This document shows, piece by piece, positions 53,977 through 62,933 of a stretch of DNA of 64,000 bases. The stretch's first letter is position 1; each line of letters opens with the position of its first letter. The notes under the pieces were generated by a model that was not told the DNA's origin, ran no database searches, and saw nothing but the letters and a program-made list of their open reading frames with translations. The DNA comes from CALCKU01 sp964534845. Its GTDB lineage: Bacteria > Pseudomonadota > Alphaproteobacteria > Caulobacterales > Maricaulaceae. Both the position numbers and the translations under genes were made by a program. The stretch is taken from contig CAZHPV010000009.1 in assembly GCA_964534845.1 (NCBI GenBank), positions 1 to 64,000 on the forward strand, given 5' to 3'.

Positions 53977-54576
53977 TTACCCAGTGAGGTCTTCATCGAT
54001 CTGCACAAGACGTTCTTTTCCAAAATACATCTCTTGGCCGATAAAAAAGGTCGGTATACCAAAGGCCCCGCGGTCCACAGCCAATTGGGTGTTGTCAATC
54101 AGACCTTGTTTAATCGCGGGATTTTGGGCCTGTTCAAACAAGACTTTCGCATCGAACCCGCCCTTTTGAATAAGTGCGCCCATAGCGGCAATATCGGTCA
54201 CATCTTGTTTGTCTTCCCAGATAGCCGGTAAAAGCAGATCGATAAAGGCGGCTCGCCGCTGTGGCTCGACTGACAGCAAAATGCGCTGCAAGGTAATAGA
54301 GTTAAACGGAAATTTGGGGTTCATCTGAAATTTTGTCAGCCCGTGTTTTTTGATAAATCTTTGCATTTCCAAGGCTGCATAGGCCGTCTTGCCTTGGATA
54401 TTAGCATCACGAATCATGGGCGGGGCATTTCCGGTTAATTTATGCATACCCCCCAAAAAGGCGGGCGTGATTTTAAGCTCTGCGCCATGCTTTTCCACAA
54501 TGGCTTTAAACGGGCTCCAAACCATATAAGCGTTCGGGCTTACAAAATCGAAAATGAGCTCTACAGATTTATTCAT
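53977..54576 (-). CDS. 2-hydroxychromene-2-carboxylate isomerase-like (DsbA family)
   Basis: A 199-residue DsbA/kappa-GST fold protein. The N-terminal DFVSPNAYMVWSPF is the isomerase signature, with Ser in place of the DsbA CxxC. FNSITLQRILLSVE and the cis-Pro loop FGIPTFFIGQEMYFGKERL are also present. Homologues use glutathione to isomerise aromatic-degradation intermediates, or act as glutathione transferases. No naphthalene pathway is nearby, so the substrate is open. It lies 46 bases downstream of the FAD oxidoreductase on the same strand. Confidence 0.82.
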   Translation of the reverse strand: MNKSVELIFDFVSPNAYMVWSPFKAIVEKHGAELKITPAFLGGMHKLTGNAPPMIRDANIQGKTAYAALEMQRFIKKHGLTKFQMNPKFPFNSITLQRILLSVEPQRRAAFIDLLLPAIWEDKQDVTDIAAMGALIQKGGFDAKVLFEQAQNPAIKQGLIDNTQLAVDRGAFGIPTFFIGQEMYFGKERLVQIDEDLTG

Positions 54577-54621
54577 TGCAACGCCTTTTACTTTAGAGAC
54601 TATATTGTCCTGATGGTTTTA

Positions 54622-56193
54622 TCAAATATCGCGTAAAACCTCACGGGCGGCATTATGGCCAGGAACGCCCGTCACCCCACCGCCTGGATGTGTACCAGCC
54701 CCGCACATATAGAGGTTTTTAACGGGCGCACGGTAATTTCCATGACCTAAAAGCGGGCGGGCGCTAAACATCTGATCGAGGCTAAGATGGCCGTGCATTA
54801 TGTCACCTTTAGTCAGACCAAAAACACGTTCCAGATCAAGCGGACTTAAAATCTGACGCCCGACAACGGATGCCTTAAATCCGGGAGCATAAAGTTCGAT
54901 CTGATCCAAAATAAGATCGGCGACGTTTTCGCGGTGTGTGTCCCAATCAACATCAGGATCAAATTGTTGGCAAAACAAGCTTGCAACATGCTGCCCTTTC
55001 GGGGCGAGACTGTCATCGAGCGTTGACGGTATCAACATTTCAATGATTGGCGCGCGCGACCACCCTCTCGTTTTAGCATCACGGTAGGCCCTATCAATAT
55101 AATCCAGTGTCGGCCCGATAACTATCCCGCCCGTAAGATGTGCCTGCGTTGCGCGGTCCTGCGCCGCCAAACAGGTAAATTGTGGCAAGCTATTCAGGGC
55201 AACATTCATCCGAAATGTCCCGGACCCATTTTTATAATGTGTCATGCGCCGGGCAAAATCTTCGGGTAAATGCTCCGCGTCAACCATTGCGTTATAAAGC
55301 TGGCTGGGATTTAGATTGGATATAATGGTTCGTGCTTTTAAGGTTCTCCCGTCCTCAAGTAAAACGCCAACAGCACGGGCACCCTCTATGATAACTTTTT
55401 TAACAGGCGCGTCCGTTTGAACATCAACACCCTTTTCACGGGCAGATTTTGCCATGGCTTGGGTAATCGCCCCCATCCCCCCAATGGCATGACCCCACAC
55501 ACCCTTTTTGCCATTCACCTCACCAAAGGCGTGATGCATGAGCACATAAGCCGTACCGGGTGTTTGACTATCGGCGTAATTCCCTACAATTCCGTCAAAG
55601 GCAAAAGCTCCTTTCACAAAGTCATTTTCAAAATATTGAGCGAGAAAATCGGCTACGCTTTTTGTAAAAACATCCATGACAATGCGCTGGTCTTCTAATG
55701 ATAATTTTCGCACCTTATTACCCATTGTCGCCGCCTTGAAGATATCCCGTAAGCCCCCTCCGACATTAGGCGGGCTCTTGAGTAGGAAATCGCGAATAAT
55801 ATCTGCGACCATAGAAATATCGCGGAAATAACGCTCAAGCGCCTCAGCGTCCCGCTTTGAGAAAAGGGCAATTTCGGCTTTAAGATCAGCCTCGCCAACA
55901 GGGAAGGCAAGGAAATCTCCTCCTTCATGCACCCAGAGATTATTCACGGCCCGCTCAACAATTTTCAGTCCGTGGTCATGCAATTTCAGGTCTTTAATGA
56001 TTTTAGGGTTTAAAAGGCTGACTGTATAAGAGGCCACAGAGTTTCGAAATCCCGGATGAAACTCTTCAGTGACCGCCGCCCCGCCTATAATAGAGCGGCG
56101 CTCAAGCACACAAACCGATTTACCCGACATCGCCAGATAATTGGCGCAGACCAAACCATTATGCCCGCCTCCAATAATGATTGCGTCTAACAT
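54622..56193 (-). CDS. PYROXD2/CrtI-like FAD-dependent oxidoreductase
   Basis: A 523-residue flavoprotein. The N-terminal DAIIIGGGHNGLVCANYL and LERRSIIGGAAVTEEFHPGF identify the phytoene-desaturase-like group closest to PYROXD2. The C-terminal MCGAGTHPGGGVTGVPGHNA is the second FAD signature. No carotenoid genes lie nearby, so carotenoid desaturation is unlikely; the substrate is unknown. I use the ATG at 56193 because GGAGAG precedes it at a good distance; a GTG one codon earlier is possible. Paired with the DsbA-family isomerase and divergent from the Rieske oxygenase. Confidence 0.86.
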   Translation of the reverse strand: MLDAIIIGGGHNGLVCANYLAMSGKSVCVLERRSIIGGAAVTEEFHPGFRNSVASYTVSLLNPKIIKDLKLHDHGLKIVERAVNNLWVHEGGDFLAFPVGEADLKAEIALFSKRDAEALERYFRDISMVADIIRDFLLKSPPNVGGGLRDIFKAATMGNKVRKLSLEDQRIVMDVFTKSVADFLAQYFENDFVKGAFAFDGIVGNYADSQTPGTAYVLMHHAFGEVNGKKGVWGHAIGGMGAITQAMAKSAREKGVDVQTDAPVKKVIIEGARAVGVLLEDGRTLKARTIISNLNPSQLYNAMVDAEHLPEDFARRMTHYKNGSGTFRMNVALNSLPQFTCLAAQDRATQAHLTGGIVIGPTLDYIDRAYRDAKTRGWSRAPIIEMLIPSTLDDSLAPKGQHVASLFCQQFDPDVDWDTHRENVADLILDQIELYAPGFKASVVGRQILSPLDLERVFGLTKGDIMHGHLSLDQMFSARPLLGHGNYRAPVKNLYMCGAGTHPGGGVTGVPGHNAAREVLRDI

Positions 56194-56308
56194 CACATCT
56201 CTCCATTCCTTGACCTTGGCTTATGTAGCATCTACCAAGATTTGGCTAGTCAAACAAAGACAGAATTAGGCGAGATGGTTATATGTATAAAATAGGCATG
56301 ACGGCGTT

Positions 56309-57496
56309 ATGACGATGACGTTAAACAGGGCCTTGTCAGATTATGTTCCTGGATACGCACTGCCTCAGGTTTTTTACAAAGATCCAGACATTTACCAAGC
56401 CGAGATAAAAAAAATCTTCAATACACATTGGCTCTTTGCGGGCCATATATCTCAACTGCCCAATATCGGGGATTTCTTTACGTTGGACGTTGCCAATGAG
56501 TCTGTGATTATCACTCACGCCCCCAGCGGAGAGCTCAAAGCCTATATCAATATTTGTCGGCACAGGGGCTCGCGCATCTGTCTGGAAAAAAGCGGTTCGG
56601 CAAAATTATTTACCTGCCCCTATCACGCCTGGAGTTATAACCTTGACGGGGACCTCGTGGCCGCCCGTCATATGGATGACGACTTTGAACCGTCTAAATA
56701 CGGGTTACATAAAGTCTGGTTGAAATGCGTTGGCGGACTTATCTTTATCAGTCTGGCCCCCACCCCGCTCTCCACCTCGGATATGTTTGATAACTTGGAT
56801 GATTTATTCGCACTCTTTGGTTTTGGAGCCTTAAAACTTGCCCAATCAAAACGCTACCACATTCCGGCGAATTGGAAATTGGCCGTTGAGAATTATCAGG
56901 AATGCTATCACTGCACACCAGCCCATAAAGAATTTGCGCAAATTCATGCTATGGCCCAATCCCCCAAGGAGTTTGAAAAAGCCAAGCAGGCCTTCGCCGA
57001 CAAATCAGATATTATTCACCGGGAACATAACGCCTATTTTGGCTATGCCAGAGACGGACAGGAAGGCTATCAATATGGGCGCAATCCACTCCGTCAAGGT
57101 AAACTAACGGGAAGTCGGGATGGAAAAGCCTTAGCCCCGCTTCTGGGCAATTTACGCCGGTTTAGCGGCGGCGCATCGGAATTTATGCTCGGGCCTGTCA
57201 ATTTTTTTCTCATATATGACGACCATATGCTTGGTTATCGTTTCATGCCAATAGACGCTGATAATTGCCTGTGTGAGGTTTACTGGTTTGTCAATGAAAG
57301 CGCCGAAGAGGGCACAGATTATAATCTCGATGACCTGACATGGCTTTGGGATGTCACCACACAGGCCGACAAGACCATCATCAAGAATAATCAGTTAGGT
57401 GTAAATTCCGCATTTTATCAACCCGGACCATTTTCCCAAATGGAGAGCTTTGAACAAAGCTTTATCGACTGGTATATTAAAACCATGGAGAGATAG
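56309..57496 (+). CDS. Rieske oxygenase alpha subunit, choline/betaine monooxygenase-like
   Basis: A 395-residue terminal oxygenase. Rieske cluster ligands are Cys83-x-His85 and Cys103-x2-His106. Mononuclear iron ligands are His201, His206 and probably Asp354. The bridging position is Glu198 in the ENYQECYHCTPAH pattern, which I associate with choline, glycine-betaine and carnitine monooxygenases rather than aromatic-ring hydroxylases. It should hydroxylate or demethylate a quaternary amine or similar small substrate using O2. No reductase or ferredoxin partner is encoded beside it. Confidence 0.88.
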   Translation: MTMTLNRALSDYVPGYALPQVFYKDPDIYQAEIKKIFNTHWLFAGHISQLPNIGDFFTLDVANESVIITHAPSGELKAYINICRHRGSRICLEKSGSAKLFTCPYHAWSYNLDGDLVAARHMDDDFEPSKYGLHKVWLKCVGGLIFISLAPTPLSTSDMFDNLDDLFALFGFGALKLAQSKRYHIPANWKLAVENYQECYHCTPAHKEFAQIHAMAQSPKEFEKAKQAFADKSDIIHREHNAYFGYARDGQEGYQYGRNPLRQGKLTGSRDGKALAPLLGNLRRFSGGASEFMLGPVNFFLIYDDHMLGYRFMPIDADNCLCEVYWFVNESAEEGTDYNLDDLTWLWDVTTQADKTIIKNNQLGVNSAFYQPGPFSQMESFEQSFIDWYIKTMER

Positions 57497-57527
57497 AGTT
57501 CTCCCTACCCTTATTAGTGCACATCAG

Positions 57528-59930
57528 TTAATGCGCCGTTTGGTCGCCGCCTATTTCGGGTTTTACACCTAACATAATACCCGTAAGGCTGGCCTTATCC
57601 ATATCCGTCCATTTTATCTTTTTGGGCTTAGCCGTTAACGCATTCGCTATCACCTCGTCGACAGTTGAGACTGGAATGATTTCGAGCGCGGATTTAACGT
57701 TGTCTGGAATATCGGCAAGGTCCTTGACATTATCAATTGGGATAAGCACGGTTTTCACACCGCCGCGCAAGGCCGCGAGCAATTTTTCCTTTAAGCCACC
57801 AATAGGCAGAACGCGGCCGCGCAAGGTAATCTCACCCGTCATGGCCACATCTTTTCGCACAGGAATATCTGTGAGCACCGAAACCATAGCCGTAATCATC
57901 CCCACACCCGCAGACGGTCCGTCTTTTGGCGTGGCCCCTTCGGGAACATGGACATGAATATCGGAGCTTTGAAATTGTCGGGGGCTAATGCCCAGATCAG
58001 GAGCGCGGGACTGGACATAGGAATTTGCTGCCGAGATGGATTCTTTCATCACATCCCGCAAATTTCCGGTAACCGTCATTTTGCCTTTACCAGACATTGA
58101 TACCGCTTCTATGGTCAGAATGTCTCCGCCGGCTTCCGTCCAAGCCAAACCCGTCACGACACCAATTTGGTGGGTCTCATCTGTCTCGCCGTAGCGGAAT
58201 TTTTTCACACCCAGAAACGCTTCGAGGTTTTTGGACTTAATCTTCACCGTTGTGGACTTCTTACCCACAATTTGGGTCACCGCTTTGCGGGCAAGTTTCG
58301 CGATCTCACGCTTAAGGCTTCGTACACCAGCCTCGCGCGTATAATAACGAATAATATCGCGCAAAGCCCCGTCATCGAGGCTGAACTCCTTGGCTTTTAA
58401 CCCATGTTCTTTAATCATATCCGGAATGAGATGCCTTTTGGCAATTTCGATTTTCTCCTGCTCGGTATAGCCCGGAATACGAATGATCTCCATGCGGTCC
58501 AGCAAGGGCTGGGCCATATTCAAAGAATTTGCTGTTGTGAGAAACATCACATCTGAGAGATCATAATCGACATCAAGATAGTGATCATTAAATGTATCGT
58601 TCTGCTCGGGGTCTAAAACTTCCAGCAGGGCAGCGGACGGGTCTCCGCGGAAATCCGATCCCATCTTATCTATTTCATCAAACAAAAAGAGCGGATTACT
58701 ATATTTTGCCTTTTTCATAGACTGTATAACTCGGCCCGGCATGGAACCAATATAGGTCCGTCTGTGACCGCGTATTTCAGACTCATCACGCACCCCGCCC
58801 AATGAAACGCGCACAAATTCACGTCCTGTCGCTCTGGCAACCGATTTACCCAAAGACGTCTTACCGACACCCGGAGGGCCGACAAGACAGAGTATAGGCC
58901 CTTTGACTTTCTTGGTACGTGTTTGCACAGCCAAATGCTCCACAATCCGTTCCTTGACTTTATCAAGCCCGTAATGATCAGCATCCAGAATAGCCTGCGC
59001 CTTTTCAAGATCACGTTCGACACGCTTCTTTTTACCCCACGGCACTGACAATAACCAATCGAGAAAATTACGCGATACATTGGCTTCGGCTGACATCGGG
59101 CTCATCTGTTTAAGCTTCTTCAATTCGGCATCCGCCTTTTCACGGGCCTCCTTACTCAATTTTGTTTTCTCTATCCGGGCTTGCAATTCCGTCATTTCAT
59201 CTTGGCTATCACCATTGCCAAGCTCCGTTTGGATAGCTTTGATTTGCTCATTAAGGTAATATTCACGCTGGGTTTTCTCCATCTGGCGTTTCACCCGCCC
59301 ACGGATTTTCTTATCGACCTTCATCACGCCAAGTTCACCGTCAATCAATTCGAGTATCTGCTCCAGACGGCCTTTCACATCCGGCTGGGCCAAGAGCGCC
59401 TGTTTTTGCGGAATTTTGGCATTTAAATGCACGGCAATCAGGTCTGCAGTTTTGGCAGGGTCGGTATTTTCAAGAACCGAGGTAATCACGTCCTCGGAGA
59501 TTTTCTTATTTAACTTGCCATAAGCCTCAAACTGCTTACTGACCACTTCGCCGAGCAATTTAACCGCGTCCATATCGTCTATAGTTGTTTTATGAATGGT
59601 CAATTTGGCTTCGAAAAACTCTGTGCGTTTTGTGAAGCTTTTAACGCTGGCGCGATCAACGCCCTCTACCAATACTCTCACCGTACCATCGGGCAATTTC
59701 AAAAGCTGTAAAATCGTCGCCACACACCCCTCAGCGTGAATTTCTTCCGGTGCTGGGTCATCGGCTTCAGGGTCTTTTTGCGTGAGCAAGAAAATGCGTT
59801 TCTCATTTTCCATGACGTCTTCCAACGCCTTGATGGATTTATCTCTCCCGACGAAAAGCGGGACAACCATATGCGGAAACACCACAATATTTCTTAGCGG
59901 TAAAACAGGTAAAGTGAGGGTTTCGCTCAT
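57528..59930 (-). CDS. lon: Lon ATP-dependent protease
   Basis: An 800-residue hexameric AAA+ serine protease. The N-terminal substrate-binding domain starts LPVLPLRNIVVFPHMVVPLF. The Walker A motif GPPGVGKTSLGKS lies near 350 with Walker B LFLFDEIDKM. The C-terminal protease domain has the catalytic Ser in PKDGPSAGVGM near 677 and a Lys about 43 residues later. It degrades misfolded and regulatory proteins; CcrM in related species is an example. Length and motifs are complete. Confidence 0.97.
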   Translation of the reverse strand: MSETLTLPVLPLRNIVVFPHMVVPLFVGRDKSIKALEDVMENEKRIFLLTQKDPEADDPAPEEIHAEGCVATILQLLKLPDGTVRVLVEGVDRASVKSFTKRTEFFEAKLTIHKTTIDDMDAVKLLGEVVSKQFEAYGKLNKKISEDVITSVLENTDPAKTADLIAVHLNAKIPQKQALLAQPDVKGRLEQILELIDGELGVMKVDKKIRGRVKRQMEKTQREYYLNEQIKAIQTELGNGDSQDEMTELQARIEKTKLSKEAREKADAELKKLKQMSPMSAEANVSRNFLDWLLSVPWGKKKRVERDLEKAQAILDADHYGLDKVKERIVEHLAVQTRTKKVKGPILCLVGPPGVGKTSLGKSVARATGREFVRVSLGGVRDESEIRGHRRTYIGSMPGRVIQSMKKAKYSNPLFLFDEIDKMGSDFRGDPSAALLEVLDPEQNDTFNDHYLDVDYDLSDVMFLTTANSLNMAQPLLDRMEIIRIPGYTEQEKIEIAKRHLIPDMIKEHGLKAKEFSLDDGALRDIIRYYTREAGVRSLKREIAKLARKAVTQIVGKKSTTVKIKSKNLEAFLGVKKFRYGETDETHQIGVVTGLAWTEAGGDILTIEAVSMSGKGKMTVTGNLRDVMKESISAANSYVQSRAPDLGISPRQFQSSDIHVHVPEGATPKDGPSAGVGMITAMVSVLTDIPVRKDVAMTGEITLRGRVLPIGGLKEKLLAALRGGVKTVLIPIDNVKDLADIPDNVKSALEIIPVSTVDEVIANALTAKPKKIKWTDMDKASLTGIMLGVKPEIGGDQTAH

Positions 59931-60095
59931 GATAAATCCTTACAAGGCAGGTGCTCGAAAAATTAGCTTTCTGCATCTTTTATAAGTGGGAGCACAGAAT
60001 AGAGTTTTCAACCCTCAAATCCGATAATTTTGTCGAACCTGCAAAAAAAACAGTCCCAATATTTAGCGTATCATGAGCCGGTAAATCACCGTCGC

Positions 60096-61355
60096 TTAAG
60101 AGGCCTTTTCTTTGGCCTTTTTAGCGTAAATCAATAAAGGCTTTGCCGTGCCGCCAACAACTTCCCCGTTGATGACAACTTCCTCAACGCCTTCAAAGCT
60201 CGGCAAATCATACATAGTATCGAGCAATATACCTTCCATGATAGACCGCAGGCCGCGCGCGCCCGTTTTGCGCGCTATAGCTTTTTTGGCAATGGCTTTT
60301 AAGGCATCGTCGGAGAAGTTCAACTTTACATCTTCCATACCAAACAGGGTTTGATATTGTTTCACCAAAGCATTTTTCGGCTCAGTCAAAATTGTCACCA
60401 AGGCCTCTTCATCCAGGTCCCGTAAGGAGGCAATGACAGGCAAACGCCCGACAAATTCGGGAATAAGACCAAATTTCAGCAAATCATCCGGCTCAACTTC
60501 CATCAGAATATCGCCCAAACGACGGTCATCGACTTCCTTGATATCGGCACCAAAGCCTATGGTTGATCCGTCCCCTCTATTTGAAATTACTTTATCAAGC
60601 CCGGCAAAAGCCCCGCCGACAACAAAGAGAATATTTGTTGTATCAACTTGTAAAAACTCCTGCTGCGGATGCTTACGTCCGCCTTGGGGCGGAACAGAGG
60701 CAACCGTGCCTTCCATAATTTTCAGCAAAGCCTGCTGCACGCCCTCACCGGATACATCCCGCGTGATAGACGGATTGTCGGATTTACGGCTGATTTTATC
60801 AACTTCGTCAATATAAACGATACCACGCTGGGCCCGTTCAACATTATAATCCGCTGATTGAAGAAGCTTAAGGATAATATTTTCGACATCCTCGCCGACA
60901 TAGCCCGCTTCCGTTAGGGTCGTCGCATCGGCCATTGTAAAGGGTACGTCCAAAATACGGGCCAATGTCTGGGCCAATAAGGTTTTACCGCAACCCGTCG
61001 GGCCAACAAGAAGAATATTTGACTTTGCAAGCTCGACGTCAGGCGCTGAAGCGGCATGGTTAAGGCGTTTATAATGATTGTGAACCGCAACCGATAAAAC
61101 TTTCTTTGCGTGGGCCTGTCCGATTACATAATCATCCAGAATATCACAAATCTCTTGAGGGGTTGGTACACCCTCTTGAGCCTTCGCTACACTTCCCTTG
61201 CCCTCTTCGCGGATAATATCCATGCACAGTTCAACACATTCATCGCAAATGAAGACTGTTGGGCCGGCGATTAATTTACGGACTTCGTGCTGACTTTTAC
61301 CGCAAAACGAACAATAAAGTGTATTTTTGGAGTCGGTTGTATCAGACTTGCTCAT
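60096..61355 (-). CDS. clpX: ClpX ATPase subunit of ClpXP protease
   Basis: A 419-residue AAA+ unfoldase. The N-terminal C4 zinc finger reads LYCSFCGKSQ and then FICDECVELC. Walker A is GPTGCGKTLLAQ (near 115-126) and Walker B is IVYIDEVDKI. The substrate pore and sensor motifs, for example TGARGLRSIMEG, are intact. I start at the ATG at 61355, with GGAAAAAG upstream; the frame opens 13 codons earlier. It partners ClpP, encoded upstream. Confidence 0.97.
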   Translation of the reverse strand: MSKSDTTDSKNTLYCSFCGKSQHEVRKLIAGPTVFICDECVELCMDIIREEGKGSVAKAQEGVPTPQEICDILDDYVIGQAHAKKVLSVAVHNHYKRLNHAASAPDVELAKSNILLVGPTGCGKTLLAQTLARILDVPFTMADATTLTEAGYVGEDVENIILKLLQSADYNVERAQRGIVYIDEVDKISRKSDNPSITRDVSGEGVQQALLKIMEGTVASVPPQGGRKHPQQEFLQVDTTNILFVVGGAFAGLDKVISNRGDGSTIGFGADIKEVDDRRLGDILMEVEPDDLLKFGLIPEFVGRLPVIASLRDLDEEALVTILTEPKNALVKQYQTLFGMEDVKLNFSDDALKAIAKKAIARKTGARGLRSIMEGILLDTMYDLPSFEGVEEVVINGEVVGGTAKPLLIYAKKAKEKAS

Positions 61356-61536
61356 TCTTTTTCCTTTAGCACTAATTGGCCTTCTCTTTTGCAAAAGAAA
61401 TGCCGTGCGTCTTAATTTACCTTCAAATACAGCATTTTTATTACAAATGCCTTACTTTTATGGCCCATAGGAACACTTTTTATCCCTGAAATGCAAGCCA
61501 GATTGCATTGCAAAATATTATAACTTGGTAAATCTA

Positions 61537-62154
61537 TTAGGCTTCTTCGCCGCGTTTACTATAGACATGGTCCACAATGCCGAAATCCTTGGCTTCTTCG
61601 GCGGTCATGAAATGATCCCGGTCTAAAGTCTTTTCAATTGTGGCATATTTCTTACCGGTATGTTTAACATAAATTTCGTTTAAGCGCTTTTTCATAGCCA
61701 AAATATCATTGGCGTGGCGTTGAATATCGGAGGCCTGACCGCGAAAACCGCCAGAAGGCTGATGCACCATAACCCGTGCATTTGGCAGGGCAACCCGCAT
61801 ACCGCTTTCACCCGCGGCTAATAGTAATGATCCCATTGAGCAGGCCTGACCGATACATACCGTTGTCACCGGGCATTTAATATATTGCATCGTATCATAA
61901 ATCGCCATGCCCGAAGTCACTGAGCCGCCAGGCGAGTTAATATACATTGAAATCTCTTTTTTCGGGTTCTCGCTTTCCAAAAACAGTAGCTGAGCCGTTA
62001 TGACACTGGCCATACCGTCTTCGACAACACCGTTTAGGAAAATAATGCGGTCACGCAAAAGCCGTGAGAATATATCGAACGCCCGTTCTCCGCGCGATGA
62101 TTGCTCAACAACCATGGGTACGAGGTTCATCATGAGGTCTTGTGGATCTTGCAT
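61537..62154 (-). CDS. clpP: ClpP protease subunit
   Basis: A 205-residue tetradecameric serine peptidase. The catalytic triad is visible: Ser106 in IGQACSMGSLLLAAG, His131 in VMVHQPSGG, and the Asp of TLDRDHFM near 180. The oxyanion strand INSPGGSVTSGMAIYD is intact. The order clpP-clpX-lon on one strand is standard in proteobacteria. The usual upstream tig gene is absent; a NUDIX gene is divergent instead. Confidence 0.97.
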   Translation of the reverse strand: MQDPQDLMMNLVPMVVEQSSRGERAFDIFSRLLRDRIIFLNGVVEDGMASVITAQLLFLESENPKKEISMYINSPGGSVTSGMAIYDTMQYIKCPVTTVCIGQACSMGSLLLAAGESGMRVALPNARVMVHQPSGGFRGQASDIQRHANDILAMKKRLNEIYVKHTGKKYATIEKTLDRDHFMTAEEAKDFGIVDHVYSKRGEEA

Positions 62155-62357
62155 TATAACGTCCTTAAATTATCCCTTGAATACAGGGCCTTTGGTATTG
62201 AATTCCATATTTTACTTATATGTAAAAACTATTACCTCAATATTGATATAGGATGAAAAACATTCAACCCCCTAAAAGCTCTCTTGGCGTGGATTTCGCA
62301 AATTAATTAAGCTAGAGGGTTCTACGTCCGAAACAATTCTAGCTTCGAGTTCACAAA

Positions 62358-62933
62358 ATGACCCTACGCACTGCGCCTAATCCGTGGAAAATCCACAAAG
62401 AGACATCAATTTTTGAAAACCCATGGCTGCATTTGATTGATTACAAAACCACTAATCCGGCCGGACGCCCCGCCGATTACGGCGTTGTACGGTTTAAAAA
62501 CAAGGCCGTTGGCGTCGTGCCATATGAAAACGGCTATGTCTGGATGGTCGGGCAGACCCGGTTTGCCCTTGGGCGCTATTCTTGGGAGATACCGGAAGGA
62601 GGATGTCCGAAAGGTGAAAATCCCGAGGAGTGCGCAAGGCGGGAGCTTAAAGAAGAAACAGGTATATCTGCCGCGCAGCTCTCCCCATTATTTAAGGTCC
62701 ATTTGTCGAACTCTGTCACAGATGAGACGGGTATTGTCTATCTTGCCAGAGGGTTAAGTTTTGGTCCGCAGGCCCTCGAAGACAGCGAAGATATTAGCGT
62801 GCAAAAATTTCATCTGGATGCACTCTATGATTATGTCGAGGCAGGCGAGATAACCGACAGCCTGAGTGTTACAGCGATTTATAAATTAAAACTCATGCAG
62901 GCAGCAGGCACATTGTCTGCTGACGTGATCTAA
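62358..62933 (+). CDS. NUDIX hydrolase
   Basis: A 191-residue pyrophosphohydrolase. The full Nudix box is present as EGGCPKGENPEECARRELKE followed by ETGI (about 76-99), matching GX5EX7REUXEEXGU. The layout fits the ADP-ribose/NDP-sugar type, with a beta sheet before the box (VWMVGQTRFALGRYSWEIP). The exact substrate is not certain. Its stop overlaps the next start by one base (TAATG). Confidence 0.9.
   Translation: MTLRTAPNPWKIHKETSIFENPWLHLIDYKTTNPAGRPADYGVVRFKNKAVGVVPYENGYVWMVGQTRFALGRYSWEIPEGGCPKGENPEECARRELKEETGISAAQLSPLFKVHLSNSVTDETGIVYLARGLSFGPQALEDSEDISVQKFHLDALYDYVEAGEITDSLSVTAIYKLKLMQAAGTLSADVI

Noticed and set aside
54622..56193. Reading the FAD oxidoreductase as a carotenoid desaturase
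   Set aside because: No crtB, crtE or crtY neighbours are present, and the motif details are closer to PYROXD2.
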